A DNA stretch of 64,000 bases from Todiramphus chloris collaris (lineage: Eukaryota > Chordata > Aves > Coraciiformes > Alcedinidae), in contig JANVCC010000020.1 in the NCBI GenBank assembly GCA_025345505.1, positions 54,674,772-54,738,771 on the forward strand, in the 5' to 3' direction. The notes beneath the pieces were generated by a model that was given only the letters and a program-made list of their open reading frames with translations, did not search any database and was not told where the DNA came from. The position numbers were made by a program, and so were the translations under genes. Positions 24,748-37,600 of the stretch are shown piece after piece (the stretch's first letter is position 1; each line of letters begins with the position of its first letter).

Positions 24748-26090
24748 AGTATGCAGGACCTATTGAGATGTGTTCCCAAGTCCTGAGGGAATTGGCTGAC
24801 GTAGTTGCCAAACCACTCTCCATTATAACTCAAAAGTCCTGGCAGTCAGGTGATGTCCCTGGTGACTGGATAAAGGGAAACATTGCACCTGTTTTTAAGA
24901 AGAATAGAAAGGAGGATCCTGGGAACTACTGACTTGTCAGCCTCACCTCCATGCCTGGGAAGATCATGGAACAGATCCTCCTAGAAGTTCTGATAGGGCA
25001 CATGATGGGCAGGGAGGTGATTTGAGACAGATGGTATGGCTACACTAAGGACACGTCTTGCCTGACCAACCCAATGTGTTTCTACAGTGGAGTGACTATC
25101 ATTTGACAATGGAAAAACTACAGATCTTATCTCTCTGAACTTCTGTAAAGCCTTTGACATGGTCCCCCACAACATCCTTCTCTCTAAATTGGAAAGATGT
25201 GGATTTGATGGGTGGACTGTTCAGTGAATAAGGAATTGGTTGAATGATTGCCTCCAGAGGGTAGTGGTCAGTAGTACATCAGTAGTAGCTTGATGTCCAG
25301 ATGGAGATTGGTAATGAACTGTGTCTCTCAGGGATCTGTACTGGGATCAGTGCTGTTTAGTATCTTCATCAGTGACATAGGTGCTGAGTGCACCTTCAGC
25401 AAGTTGCAGATGACACCAAGCTCAGTTGACAGGCCTGAGGGACAGGATGCCATCCAGAGCACCTGAACAAACTTAAGAAGGGGGCCTTTGTGAACCTCAT
25501 GAGGTTCCGTGAGGCCAAGTGCAAGGTTTTGCACCTGGGTTGGGGCCAGTCCTAGTAACAATACAGGGGGAAGGGGGAAGGGATTGAGAGCAGCCCTACG
25601 GAGAAGGACTTGGGGATACAGTGGATGAAAAGCTGGACATGAGCTGGCAACGTGTGCTTGCAGCCCAGAAGGCGAAACTTATCCTGGGCTGTGTCAAAAG
25701 AATTGTTGCCAGTAGGTTGAGGGGAGATGATTCTGCTGCTCTACTCCACTCTGGTGAGACCTCAGCTGGAGTACTGTGTCCAGCTCTGGGGTCCTCAGCA
25801 CAGGAAAGATATGGAACCCCTCTGCTATGAGGACAGGCTGAGAGAGTTGGGGTTGTTCAGCCCAGAGAAGAGAAGGGTCTGGGGAGACCTTCTTGTAGCC
25901 TTTCAGTACTTAAAAGGGTCTGTCAGAAAGATGGGGACAGACTTTTGATCAGGACCTGTTGTGACAGGACAAGGAGTGATGGTTTTAAACTAAGAGAGAG
26001 GTTTAGACTAGAGACAAGGAAGAAATTTTTTACAGTGAGGGTGGTGAAACACTAACAGAGGTTGCCCAGAGAGGTAGTTGATACTCCATT
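24748..26090 (+). mobile_element. CR1 LINE, reverse-transcriptase part (sense)
   Basis: Sense-strand similarity to CR1 ORF2 starts at the region before the reverse transcriptase (cctgagggaattggctgac) and passes through the stretches corresponding to PGNY and PVSLTS. It continues through an altered catalytic box near 25410 (gttgcagatgacacc; one T is missing from the expected phenylalanine codon, so the frame breaks) to the LRELGLFS block near 25850 and the gtggtgaaacac block near 26041. It stops before the CR1 3'UTR and terminal repeat, which is unusual because CR1 copies normally keep their 3' end. Frameshifts and stops make it inactive. It ends only 164 bases before exon 4. Confidence 0.92.
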
Positions 26091-26092
26091 GA

Positions 26093-26135
26093 CTTAATTT
26101 GAGCCAATCTTTTCCTTAATTTGAGCCAATCTTTT
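26093..26135 (+). repeat. 21-base direct tandem repeat
   Basis: The 21-mer cttaatttgagccaatcttt+t occurs at 26093-26113 and again, identically, at 26115-26135, separated by one C. It abuts the broken 3' edge of the CR1 copy and lies 120 bases before the exon 4 acceptor. Confidence 0.9.
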
Positions 26136-26254
26136 ACACATCTACATATATCATACAAAGTTGTGAGAATCCAAATGATTACTGGCCTAATAAGAAAAAA
26201 AGAGTTGCATAGAAATGTCATGTGTTTAAAAAAAGCTATTGTTTTCTTTTCTAG

Positions 26255-26319
26255 GGTCTACGACTTCCTCATCAACACTTCACAATGAAGCTGAGGTTGG
26301 TGATGATGATGTCTTCACA
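26255..26319 (+). CDS. SPRED2: SPRED2 coding exon 4 (serine-rich linker)
   Basis: A 65-base exon: two bases completing the split glycine codon, then 21 codons, STTSSSTLHNEAEVGDDDVF followed by T, about residues 126-146. This is the flexible, serine- and acid-rich linker between EVH1 and the KIT-binding region. Human SPRED2 has nearly the same sequence as remembered (I for L and L for V at two places). The acceptor is ttttctag and the donor ACA|gtaagt is close to consensus. The intron is phase 0, joining to NATDSSSNSS in exon 5, where human has T in place of N. The exon is too short to stand out as an open frame and was found from splice-site and homology logic. Confidence 0.95.
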
Positions 26320-29300
26320 GTAAGTAAATGGCACCTGAGGTCGTTCTCCTTTATGCTATGGTTTACATGGTTAAGTTGGAAAGGATTTTTCTTTTTCTGA
26401 CTCGGGATTGGCTTCCATCCGTCATCGTGTTTGGCCACTGGGTGTGTTTTATTTGATGGAAGTATATATTCTCCAGAAGGCGGAACCTTGGGTTTCTATC
26501 AGCCTCCCATCACTACGTGAAAAGTGTGACAGAGCAGATGTTATCAGGGCTAGAAGTGAGCAAATAACTCCCAGATTTCTTATGGCTTGGTCTGAGTGGT
26601 ACACACACATCTTCATATCTCTGTCTCAGTTCTTAAAGCTTCCCACAAGCTAAAGTAGGTGGCTGCTACTCAGATGCATACTCAAGGAAATGAAACTTTT
26701 GAATTGCAATTGTTAACAAAAGCTAACTTTAAAGATGTTTCGCTTTTGTTTGAAACATGGAAAGTTCAAAGAAGTGTTCGTCAGCTGGAGAAAGGCACAG
26801 TAGCATTGCCATCTACTTAACCAGCAGTGACTTAAGTAGGAGTGAGTTGCTTATATTTAATTTATGGTAATGTCTAAACTGTGTTTCTGAGCTTTTCTGA
26901 AATAGAAGCAGCTACTATCCCTGCTGCACTTGAGGCAGGAAGAAAAAAAAAAATGTTGGATGAAATTGGAATCTAATCATGTATATTCTGTGGGCTGAAA
27001 ACAAGATACTCACAATGAATACTTTGTTAAATTTATTTGTTCAGTTCCAATCGTGAGACCCTGTGAAGATGCATTTGTGTGTTAGTTTTATTATAAATGT
27101 CCTCCTTGTCCTGTGTCACAGATGGGGACTGGATCATAGGAGGGTGGAAGGTGGGATGTGCTCATCACAGGAGCAACAAACTCAAAGTCATCTTTGGGGT
27201 GGTTCCCTGCATTAAATGAATGAGGGAAAACTGAGGACCAGCATCAAGCCATTTGAAAATGGGTACTGGGAGACACCTGAAGCTGAAAGGTGTTTTTGAG
27301 GGCGATGTTTCGCTGGTGTGGGACCAGGATAGGTTCCCTGCAGCATTTTGACTGGGTCCTCCCAACAACTGGTATGTTGTCCACATCTGTCCTTTTGTCA
27401 GGGCTCTGGGAGACAAACAACAGCAGGCAGGGTTAAAAGGTGACTTCCTGTGCTCTGAAACAAAACTGTCATTAGCACCTGCTTCCCAACTACCTGCCAG
27501 AAGTGTTTTATAGGCACTGGATTGGGGCAGACTTGGGGGAAGCACTGCTGGAGCCAGAGCAGTTCTACCAATTTGTAGTGTTTTGTCCCCATATTTGCTG
27601 GGTGAGCCGTGCTGTGCTGGGGATGGATAGTTGCATTGGACATGTATGTGGCTCTTCTATGCTCATTGGAAAGGAGATGACTGTCAAAATACACCTTAGG
27701 CACATGCATGCCAGCTCTGGCTGGGTTAGACATGGAAATACTCATTGTTGAAGCAGTGAAAAGTAGCTTGTGGAAATAGGAAAGGATGTTTTTGCTAAAA
27801 TCCAACTGGCTGATGTTCAGGGACCTGGGAGTGCTCCTGAATTTTTCGACAAGCTCAATCTTGTGGTTGAGTGTTGATTTTTAAACTCGTTAGATGCTTT
27901 TTACTTGGAGGAAGAAGTTGTTGCCTTTAAGCAGGTGTTGCTTTCTGTTGGGACAGTTGGATAAGTGGAAAAGTGGTGCTCCAGCTGCATCAAAATCACT
28001 CAAACTCCTGCATTTAAAGTGAAGAGCCAAAACTTTGAGAGATTTCCCCCCCGCCCCACACTTGACTTCCAGGAAGTGACAGATAACCCCCTGCTGTGCA
28101 GATATTTATGGGTAGGATGCTCATCAGAGGAGGAGGAGCAAGCTACTCATAGCAGGAGAAAGGAGGGAATCCTCAGCTATGGTCATCACCTTGTTGGGAT
28201 GCAGGGGAACATTCATACCTTGAGTTGTGTCCTGCCTGGCAACTCTCTCCGCATGTTGTGTTATCTCTATAGAGTGCAAGAGAGACTTCACCAGTGGTAG
28301 TAGCTCACATGGTACTGTTGCTCAAGCTGTCACATCAGGGAGATTGTGTTATACTTCAGAAATAAGGTTTTTGGAGCATCGTTTTCCCCCCTTTGCTTTT
28401 CTGGGATGAAGTCTCTCCTTTTCATGAACTCCTTAAGCTCTTCAGAGTGTTTTGCTTCCCATTTGTCTCGTAGGTGATGGTGGAGTATGAAGTCTGTGTA
28501 AGCCAGAAGTAACAGAGTGAAGTGTGGAGGGGTTGTAGACTGGAAGAAATTGATAGGGCTTTGATAGGTTTATCCTTCTGCTTCATTCTTTCTTTGTGCT
28601 TCTTTTTGACTTGTGTATCACAGTCCATTTGGTCATCCTTGCACACAAAACTTTGTTACAACTTTCCTGTAAACTCTTTTCCCCAGTTGATTTTTTCCAG
28701 GATTTTGCTTTTTCTTTTTCTCTGTTTTAAAGAGCAAGTGCATTTATTCTTTTTTATTTCCTAAGGTAATTATTAAAATCTTCACAGTCCTTCCCCTCTC
28801 CCACACATGCATGAATAAACTGAACTGCGTGCGGCAGAATTTTCAAAAGCATCTGCATGATTGAGTCATTTAATCAGTCACCCATCTCTGAAAATGCCAG
28901 CCGTCGCTGCTATGCTGCTGCCTCAATTATTTGGCCCCAGGTCCTGCCTCTCCTTGAAGATGTTTCCATCCATTTGACTACATTGGTCTAAACCTTCAGG
29001 TTTCTTACACTGCTTCGCAGACAGCCGCCCCAACTTTATCTTGCACATCAGCACTGGTGTTTGCACCAGTGTAAAGGCACCAGCTTACAAACCAACCTCC
29101 CTCATTACATACAAGCACTGATTCTGATATGGCTGCTGGATATTGACTGACAGAGGGCTTTTATATTGTTTCTGATCCTGTTCACTTCAATACCATGCCA
29201 TGATATGATGATTTTGTGCATATTATTGTGCATGTGACTTGTACATCATCTATTTTGTTTATTCATCAGCCAGCAGGCAGCCCTTCCAGGCATCCAGCAA

Positions 29301-29650
29301 GTTATTTACATGGGGAAGAGAGGAGGTAGAGCTCTTCCTCAGGCAATGATCTTCAGTGGATTAATGAAGGATAATAATTGTCTTGTACCAGGTGGGTGTT
29401 TTGTTTTGTTAAGAGAGTGAATTATCTGTAGCTGTGGATACCTGAGCCTTTGCGAGAAGCATCACCAGTGTCAGTAGTCTGATCTCCTCCCACCACTGTA
29501 ACTTGTAGTGCCAAGACCATAACTTGGGCAGCAGTACCTTGCCCTATCCCTACAGCATATGCTCACCATCCATCTTTATGAAGCATGGATTTTATCTTTA
29601 AGAACAGGACTTTGCCATCTAAGTATTTTCTTGTGGATTACAATAAGTTA

Positions 29651-30268
29651 CCTATGGGACAGCAATGTGCACTTGTGTCCAGGAAGGCCAATGGTATCCT
29701 GGGGTGCATTAAGAAGAGTGTGTTCAGCAGGTCAACGGAGGTTCTCCTCCCCTTTTACTAGTGAGACCACATCTGGAGTATTGTGTCCAGTTCTGGGATC
29801 CACAGCTCAAGAGGGACAGGGAAATACTAGAGAGAGTGTAATGGAGCCTATGAGGATGATTAAAGGACTGGAACATCTCTCTTATGAGGAAAAGTCTGAG
29901 AGGGGCTGTTTAGTCTGGAGAAGACTGAAAGATTATCTTATGAATGTTTACAAATATCTGAAGGGTGGGTGTCAAGTAGGAGGGACCAGTCTCTTTTCAG
30001 TGGTGCCCTGTGGTAGGATGAGAGGTAGTGGCCACAGACTGGAATACAGAACATTCCATCTCAACATGAGGAACAACTTTTGTCCTGTGAGGGTGATGGA
30101 GCCTGGAACAGGCTGCCCAGAGAGATTGTGGAGTCTCCTTTTCTGGAGACTTTCAAAACCCACCTGGATATGTTCCTATGTGGCCTGCCCTGGGTGATCC
30201 TGTTCTGGCAGGGGGGTTGGACTCAAGGATCTCCAGAGGTCCCTTTCAACCCCTACCATTTTACGATT
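29651..30268 (+). mobile_element. CR1 LINE, 3' fragment of about 0.6 kb (sense)
   Basis: It starts in the ORF2 tail (caggaaggccaatgg) and passes through gaccacatctggagtattgtg and gaggatgattaaaggactgg. It ends in the 3'UTR with gggggttggactcaaggatctccagaggtccc and a worn terminus (ccattttacgatt). It shares several diagnostic blocks with the copy at 58443-59052, including agagagattgtggagtctcc-like and gtgtaatggagcc, which suggests the same CR1 subfamily. Confidence 0.92.
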
Positions 30269-32437
30269 AGACCTATAGCAACTAGACGAATCAATACAAA
30301 CCTCTGTTCTGAAATTCATATCTAACAGGGCTGAAAGAAAAAGTATCCGGAAATACATGTCACTGGCTTGAGGGGAATATGCTTCTTTCTTAAATCTTCA
30401 TTTAGAAGTTCTAATAATATGTAGTTGTGGGTTTTTTTAATGCCAGATCCTCAATAGAGCCCATGAATGCTTTCCATATGTTAGGAAATAATTTTTTCTT
30501 GTCGTGTACGTTATAAATCATCCTCTCGAGATGCAGTCTGAGTAAGACTAGCCATCCGTTCTGCCTCCACCAGAGGAAACATTGTCTTTGCAGCAGTCTG
30601 AGATTGTTCTGTTTGTCTTCATCCGTCCAGGCTGCATCTTCAGTCTTCTGCTCATTTCAGAAATAACGTTTAATAAGGACTGAGTATATTCTGTACTTCC
30701 TCAACCATAGAACTGGCCATATTATTGAGTTCTAGTGCATTTTTTTTTCCTTAATCTACACTTTTATTTTCAATTGCAGATAATAATCCTACATGACCAT
30801 GAAATGAAAAATATGAATTGAGTCCAAAGAAGAAAAGGTCAATGTCTTCCAGAGCCTGCAGAGTGCCTGAAATGGTCTCTTTTAGGAACCCATCAGAAAA
30901 AGCAGAAGTGTTCATTCCAAAACATGGTGTTTCAGTTGAAACATGACTTGCTTGTTTTTCACATAATCCACAGCCCTGTGCCTGCTTTAGTGTTAAAGGA
31001 AAGACACCCACTGGCAGGAACAGCAACAGCTCCCATGTCATTTCTGGTTTCTGAACCTAAATATTACTACAATCCCCTTCTGGGTTAACAAGAATGTGAA
31101 GGAGAAAACAACAAAACTAAACATTACAAATTTTGATATGCACATTACACTTATAGCTGTTATCAGTATCTTTTTAAATAAAAAAAATCCTAGTTTTTGT
31201 TCAAAATGAGGCTTGCAGAGCTTTGCAAATAGAGCAGGCATGATCTAGAGCTGCATGGCTGAGCTACAGGGTTCCATTTCAAGACTTGTAGATTTGCTCT
31301 GTTGCTTCTTTTGCAGGCTTATGGCTGAAAGCCTATTTGCACTGGTTCTTCAACAATAAGGCAGGGAACATACTCTCCTGCATCACTAAGGTGATGTGGA
31401 CAGGTCTTCTGCCACTAATTTTCTTTTCTGTACAAGAGCCTGGTGTTGGGATTCACAGTGGTCTTCAGACTCATGTTTTCCTCCAAGAGTTGTGTGTTTG
31501 GAATGATCCTGCACCCCTTGTGCGTTTTTCTCAGAATGAATGTGTACTCCTGTGCTCAGGGATGTTCAAGTTGGGAAGTTTGTCATGTGACTTAGACATG
31601 TCTGACAGTCATTTAAGAGGCAGACACAATTATCCGTTCTCAGCTGTAGTGGTGCAGATTGTGGCAGATGTTAACATTACAGTCCTCCTTGCATCTCTTA
31701 TGGTTTCCTAATTAAAAGAAACATATTTTTCCTTGCTGTCTTTCCATGAAACCTTTTCCCTACTTTCATTTCCTATGTGGGCCTCAAGTGTGTTAAAGCC
31801 TCACTATTAAAATTTATAAGATTTATGTTAGATCTAATCTAACATAATCCAAATCTAATTTTTCTTGCTGGCTTGGTGTTTCACATTCGTATGATTCTGA
31901 TAGAGAACCACTGTAGCTCTTTAAAGTTGACGTGTAGAAACCCAGTCCAATTCCTTTGCAATATATTCTTAAGTTCTGTGTGACGCTGGAGCATCCCTCA
32001 TCCTACCTGCCCATGGAGTAAACAAGGTTGCTGAGAGTAGAGAAGTGCTGAATTGCAAGATTTCTTTCTTTCACAAGTAGTGCTCGGGGATTAAGGAGCA
32101 GCATGAGCCTGCAATTTCCTTTTACTTAAGGCTAAGATAAAATAACAGAAAGGAAAAAAAATGCCTTTTGGAGGAGCAAAATTCTGTACCTGCATGGTGG
32201 GTGCAGTGCCTATGTTGTTGTCACCATTAGCAAAACCACCTTGCTTGCTCTGTGAGGTTCACCAAAGCAATTATGAGATCGTGACATCGATAGGACTCAA
32301 TGGCCTTTACCTATGTTATTCTTCCTACTCAGCAGCCAAACGGTACATTGCTGCCAGCCACATCCTCTGATGTCTGGATTTTGGGCTTGCGTTGTAAACT
32401 ACAGCTATTCAGAATGGAAAAAAAATAAACCCACTAA

Positions 32438-32484
32438 CAAAAAAAAACAAAACAAAACAAAAAAAAAACAAAACAAAAAAAAAA
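32438..32484 (+). repeat. A-rich (AAAAC)n-like tract
   Basis: A simple adenine-rich stretch with scattered C, probably an expanded A tract. No adjoining retroelement tail was recognised. Confidence 0.85.
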
Positions 32485-33129
32485 CCTTGCCAAGAAGAGA
32501 GAAATTCACACAAAGAACCAGCAGGCTGGAGTTCCTCCCTCAAAAACAAACAAACCCACAAGTCTTTTCTGGCTTTGAGCAATGAACTAATGAACTGGAC
32601 TGAGATTTACTCCTATTTCTTTACAGTTGGGTCTGTCATGTTATAACAGTGCTCTGAGCATCCCCACCCTACACTTGGAACAGTCAGTGCAACACCACCT
32701 TGGTAATCTCATCATATCTGAACACGGTTTTCACTCTGTAGTTTAACTGTTTATTTCCTTCTTCCCATTAATACTAGGATGTTTCAGCTTCTTGGTAGAA
32801 TTTTTCTTGCTTTTATGCCACAGGGCAGGAGGCAGGAGAGATGCCACTGAAATAGTGAAAAGGTCCTGAACATCCAGCTATTTTAAAGGCTGGCTTCTTT
32901 TTATTCACTTTTTTTAACATCTGTCTTCTGGTTAACTTTGCCCACAACAAAGTCATGTCATTCAATGGGAATGGATAACATTTTCGGTAAGAAAAGTTAA
33001 GTGGAAAGTTTTTCTCAGGCTGTGAGGTTGGGTTTTTTTGTTTGTTTTTTTGTTTGTTTTTTTAGTGTTGTGCTTTTCCCTTTCCTTCAGGACCTCCCGT
33101 TTCTTATACATGATGCTGGAAATGAACCC

Positions 33130-33778
33130 TGTCTTGGTTTGAAAGACAGGTGTCTGCCAAGGAAAACAGGAGTCCCCCTTGGAATAGAAACGCAACCCCC
33201 TCCCCACCGAATGCTTATCATTTTGAAATTAAGGGGCTTTCAGGCAAAGATATGAGGAATAGGAATAACCGTTCTTTACTAAATATATATATATAACAAG
33301 GCAAACTAACAATAACTATGGTAGTAACAACAAACAGAGCCAGGAACCCAGTGCCAACCTCTCGGGTGGCTCCTGGTGAGCAGGGAGGGCGCCCTGGTCT
33401 CCCCGCCGCTCTGGAGCCAGCTCAGTCCTCACGGGGCAATGGCCGACGGAAAGCCCGCGTCACGAACCCCCCTGGGCAGCCGATCCCAGTGTCCAGCAGG
33501 ATCCTTGGGAGGCAGCAGGGGTAGAAGGAGAGCGGGAGACGCCTTGGGGACGCTTTCTCTCCACCACGAGGGCAGCTTCTCACCTCGAATGCAGGGAGCA
33601 AAAAGAGCCCTAGGGCCTCCACCCAACCCCTTTTATTCGTCGGATGGGTGGACCCCTCCCCCTGTCTCCAGGTCTTTTTGTCTCTCTTAAGTACAGCAAT
33701 TTATCACCTTGACAAACAAGTATGGAAAAATTCTTTAAGAGAAGAAGGAAAACAGAGGAACTCCCCAAAACCCCAACA
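33130..33778 (+). mobile_element. Probable solo LTR of an avian endogenous retrovirus
   Basis: A 649-base block with LTR character begins TGTCTTGG and ends CCCCAACA. It is flanked by nearly identical 5-mers (aaccc at 33125-33129, aacct at 33779-33783) that could be a worn target-site duplication. Its middle (about 33370-33620) is strikingly GC- and CpG-rich compared with the surrounding intron. The opening (gtttgaaagacaggtgtctgcc) resembles LTRs I know from neoavian genomes, possibly of the ERVL type; family assignment is tentative. No gag, pol or env sequence adjoins it, hence a solo LTR. The inferred orientation is the same as SPRED2. Confidence 0.65.
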
Positions 33779-34631
33779 AACCTTTTTTTTTTTTTTTTTT
33801 TTTAACTCCTTCTACCATTACAAGCAAGTTATGCTCACTGATCATTTAATTGTCACCGACACAGAGGTATCATCACTGTCATCTGGGATGCAGTTGCTCT
33901 TTTCTTTAAGCTCTTCAAAACTGTAGGGGCAATTAATGTCTATTTCAGCCTATAGGTTGTCCTCACAATAAATCACTGTTGTCTGGACAGAAGGAAGTAT
34001 GAAAATTACTGTGGTGCAGAGTTATGCAGAAGATAAAATCTATTTATTGTGTATTTAACAGATTTGTGATATTAAGTGAAGATTAAATGGTAACTGATAA
34101 AGAAAAACTGGGGTAGATTTGAAGCTTTGTTTGCTTTCTTTAAAAGAAAGGACGAGGAAGTAGAGGTCTTGTACAATTTATGTATTGCTTTATTGTATTT
34201 ATTGCAGTATTTTTTGCTTTTCAGTCAGTCTCTGGTGTAAAGCAGGCTTTTCTTGCTAGAGATAAGGAATATGCAGTTTAACCCACTTCACGAACACATT
34301 GAGCTTCAGATGCTTCAGCATTATTTCGGTCTAGGGCTTTAAAACCGGAAGACTTTTTTTGTTGTCATTTTCCTTTCTTTTATTAAACCAAACTGTATCA
34401 ATCTGGCTGGTTTACCACACACAAACTCCTGAGTCCATGGCAAGGAAGGGATCACCAAAACAGTACTGCAGCACTTCCCGAGGGTCTGACAGTCCCCACC
34501 ATGCTATCATGGGAGATGATGGGAATGTGGTTGGAAATTCAGGTGGTCATGGGCACCCGAGTGCACTTTGTGGAGGAGGCAAAAAAGCATTCACTGTCAC
34601 AGAACCAGACTCAAAAGAAAGGACGAGATGA

Positions 34632-34632
<1 letters not shown>

Positions 34633-34667
<35 letters not shown>
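34633..34667. repeat. (ATT)n microsatellite
   Basis: Nearly 12 uninterrupted ATT units, therefore likely length-variable between individuals. Confidence 0.98.
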
Positions 34668-34669
<2 letters not shown>

Positions 34670-37600
34670 GGACTGGTGCCTACCTAGCTGTAGTTTCTAG
34701 CTGATGAATTCATGATCTGAATTTGTCGCAGCACCATTACACACTTGCAATCAGCAAGATGCATGTTTGTCTTCTGAGAAAAAATTTGGCTGTATGGTAA
34801 CATACTTAAAGTAAGTGATGAGTTGAAGTGTGAAACTGTTTATGAGCACGTTCCCTTTTAATTTATCTGGAGATGAACACTTTAGTGCATTCGTCTGCTT
34901 AAGGCACAAATGTATCAGAAAAAAACATAGCCAAGATCAAATTGCCTTTTCTTCATGTACAGTCAAATGGAGGGGGGAAGGGATTTTTATTTTTTTTTTA
35001 ACTTTTAAAAAGAGGATTATTTTTTAACCTGGATCATCTTACTAGATGGACTTAGTGCATGGCCCTACAGACAACAGCAGCAGCTCAGGTAAAGGGGGGA
35101 TGCAGGGGAGTTAGCATCTAAAGGTGGAGCCCAAATCACTCTGATGACAAAGCCATTCCTAGGACCCCTTGCCAAAGATGAGCTTTGCTGTTCCTCCCAA
35201 GCAGCCACCATGGCCCTTGCTTTTTCCCTTGCACAGCTCTTATCCCTTGCCCTCAGCCAGGAGGAGCATTTGCAAGCACAGCTCATCTTCTCTGTGTTTG
35301 CAGCACCGTGGTATTGACCACCTCAACTTGTCAACAGAGCTCTGCAGGCTGGGTTTGTGTGGCCTTCTCATTTTGGCCTTGGTTTTGTTTGGCTATGGTA
35401 CCCCAGGCATTTCTTTGGTATTATGGAAGGGGGACCTGATTCAAGGAAAGACACCTGTGAAAAACAAGTTATTTTACAGCCAGCTCTGTTCCCCCCACCT
35501 TGCTTTTGCAGCACATCTGTGCCAAGAACAGAGCTCGTGTGAGGAAATAGGAATAGGGTTGCTGGGGCTATTTCAGCATCATATATGAAAACATAGCCAA
35601 GTGATGCAAATTGACTTGATGATCTTTATCCTTAACGCTGCTGAGAGACAGCAGAGCAGAGCAGGGCTCCTGCCATACTCCTTTTACCAGCATGGCTGAC
35701 CCCGTGCTAAGGCAGCCCAGGGAAGTGAAGCAAAAACTAGCCTTATAAAAGCAAGTGGATATTTTCCTGGTGGTTCATCTCCTCAAATCAGCTTGCTGTA
35801 GGTCTGGAGAAGAGGAAGTGCTGGCTCAAGGGAAACCATAAGAGCAATCAGATAAGCAGATGGCAAAAAACCTCCACTGCTCTGCTAATATTCATCATGC
35901 TACCCAAAATCTATTATGTACCCCTTGGCCGTGGATGTACCTACTGCATTCTGTAAGATGGCTTTACTGCAGACCTGTCATGCTTGTGCCTGTGGTACAA
36001 GGTGGTTCTTGAACTTGTGGCTGAGCCTGGCTTAGTATTTATAGCATTTTCATCCTTTCTGTTGCTACTGCAAAATTCATCATTTGCTTGAGACCAGGAG
36101 ACACTAGGATAGCTGAGGCAGTGTCGATGGCAGCGTGTTATGGCCAAATGTTAGACTTTTACCTTGAAAATGCTCAGTTGATATTACTATAGTTTTCCAT
36201 TAGATTCCTTCTTTAATCAGGGCTATGCAGTTAGCCTCTGAAGTGTATCGGTCTTTCTTTCAGCCACAGGGTGCTTGAAAATTTCACAAAGACAAAAAAA
36301 TGGCCTTTTTCGTTATTTTATTACACAAGCTAAGGAAGTGGCTTTCAGCAAGCAGCTATATTTGTAAGCTACAATCTCTCTGACTGCTGCGTTTGAACAG
36401 AACTCTACTGGTTCACTTGCGGGAGGAGGCACCAGGGACACCAGCCAGATTTAGAATGTTTTTCCTGGCCCCAGGCACTGGCTCTGAAGGTAACAGGCAG
36501 AGCAAACCCCAGGGAGTGGAGAGATGACTGACAACTTCCCACACTGCAGCATCAAGGATTAGGGAATTACCACTGGGTTGCCTTGCACATAACCCAGCGG
36601 CACTAGTGTGGCCAGAGCAATGCGGGTCTGGAATGAGTGGACAAAACTATCTCAGCCCTGGCATCCCAGCCATTTCTCTGCGTAGAGAGGAAAAAGCAAT
36701 TGGCTCCTGGAATAACTGGCTTTGTGGTGATATGAAGTGGGCTGAGTTAGAATTGCAGCGTAAATGACTTATGTTGCCCTGCACTTCCTGAGGGAGCCTG
36801 TAATTTCCATGTGCTTTTTAAACACTGGCAAATCTGGTTTGAATCTGTTGTCTCATGTGACAGGTAGAAAGGAAAAGAAAAAAAAAACCTCAAAGAGTTG
36901 AGGCCACTTGAAGCATGCACCTGAGTTTTGTTAGTGTAACCGGAATTTGGTTGGATCTTCTCAAAAATCCCATGGGTTTCTTTTTTGTTTGATTGGTTTT
37001 TTTTAGGTTTTGAAAGGAAAAGGAGGAGTTTGGTAAAGCTAAACAATTAGACATGGTTTTACATGAGACTTCAAGAATGATTTTCCTTTAAAGCAGCAGG
37101 CTCCCTCTTTCATCCCTTTAAAAATAATGCAAACAACCTTCTGACTGACAAAATACTGCAGAATTATGTTCCCTCCATCCCCATGCATGTAACTGAGGAT
37201 AAGCAACAGAATACAAGAGTCCAGGGAGCTCAAAATGATCCTTTGTCTAGTACAGAAATGCATTATAAACAACTGCACCTAAATAGCCCTGTTTCCTTCC
37301 GTCACCTGCCTAATGTGTTTTGCCAAGGGTCTGCTCGCCTCTTATCTCATAAATATTTTATGGAAATTAAATCAGAAGTGATTATGGGAAGCAGTTCATC
37401 TGTCTCTGGTTCTGTCTGCAAAAGGAGAAGGAAAGGCAAAACTAAGGACCACTGCATTTTTAAGATTTGCAGTGCATGTGAAGAGAGTATTTTAAAAGTT
37501 TGCATCAGCTGTTGGATTCTATTTTGGTGATGAATTCCAGCTAAAAAAACGTGGATGCTCATAACTGGATAAATGACCCCTAACTGACTTCTTAAAATAA

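Larger units (their letters stand above)
22282..26254 (+). other. SPRED2: SPRED2 intron 3
   Basis: A 3973-base GT-AG intron, phase 1. It contains a candidate premature poly(A) signal at 22686-22691, an imperfect 35-base tandem duplication near 23066-23130 (tctttttgaggat.../tctttttgaggac...), and a CR1 copy at 24748-26090 followed by a 21-base direct repeat. The rest is AT-rich with nothing recognised. The acceptor is gttttcttttctag. Confidence 0.93.

Noticed and set aside
33376..33690. Open frames in the CpG-rich part of the intron 4 LTR
   Set aside because: GC-rich DNA has few stop codons by composition; overlapping open frames on both strands show the openness is not due to coding.
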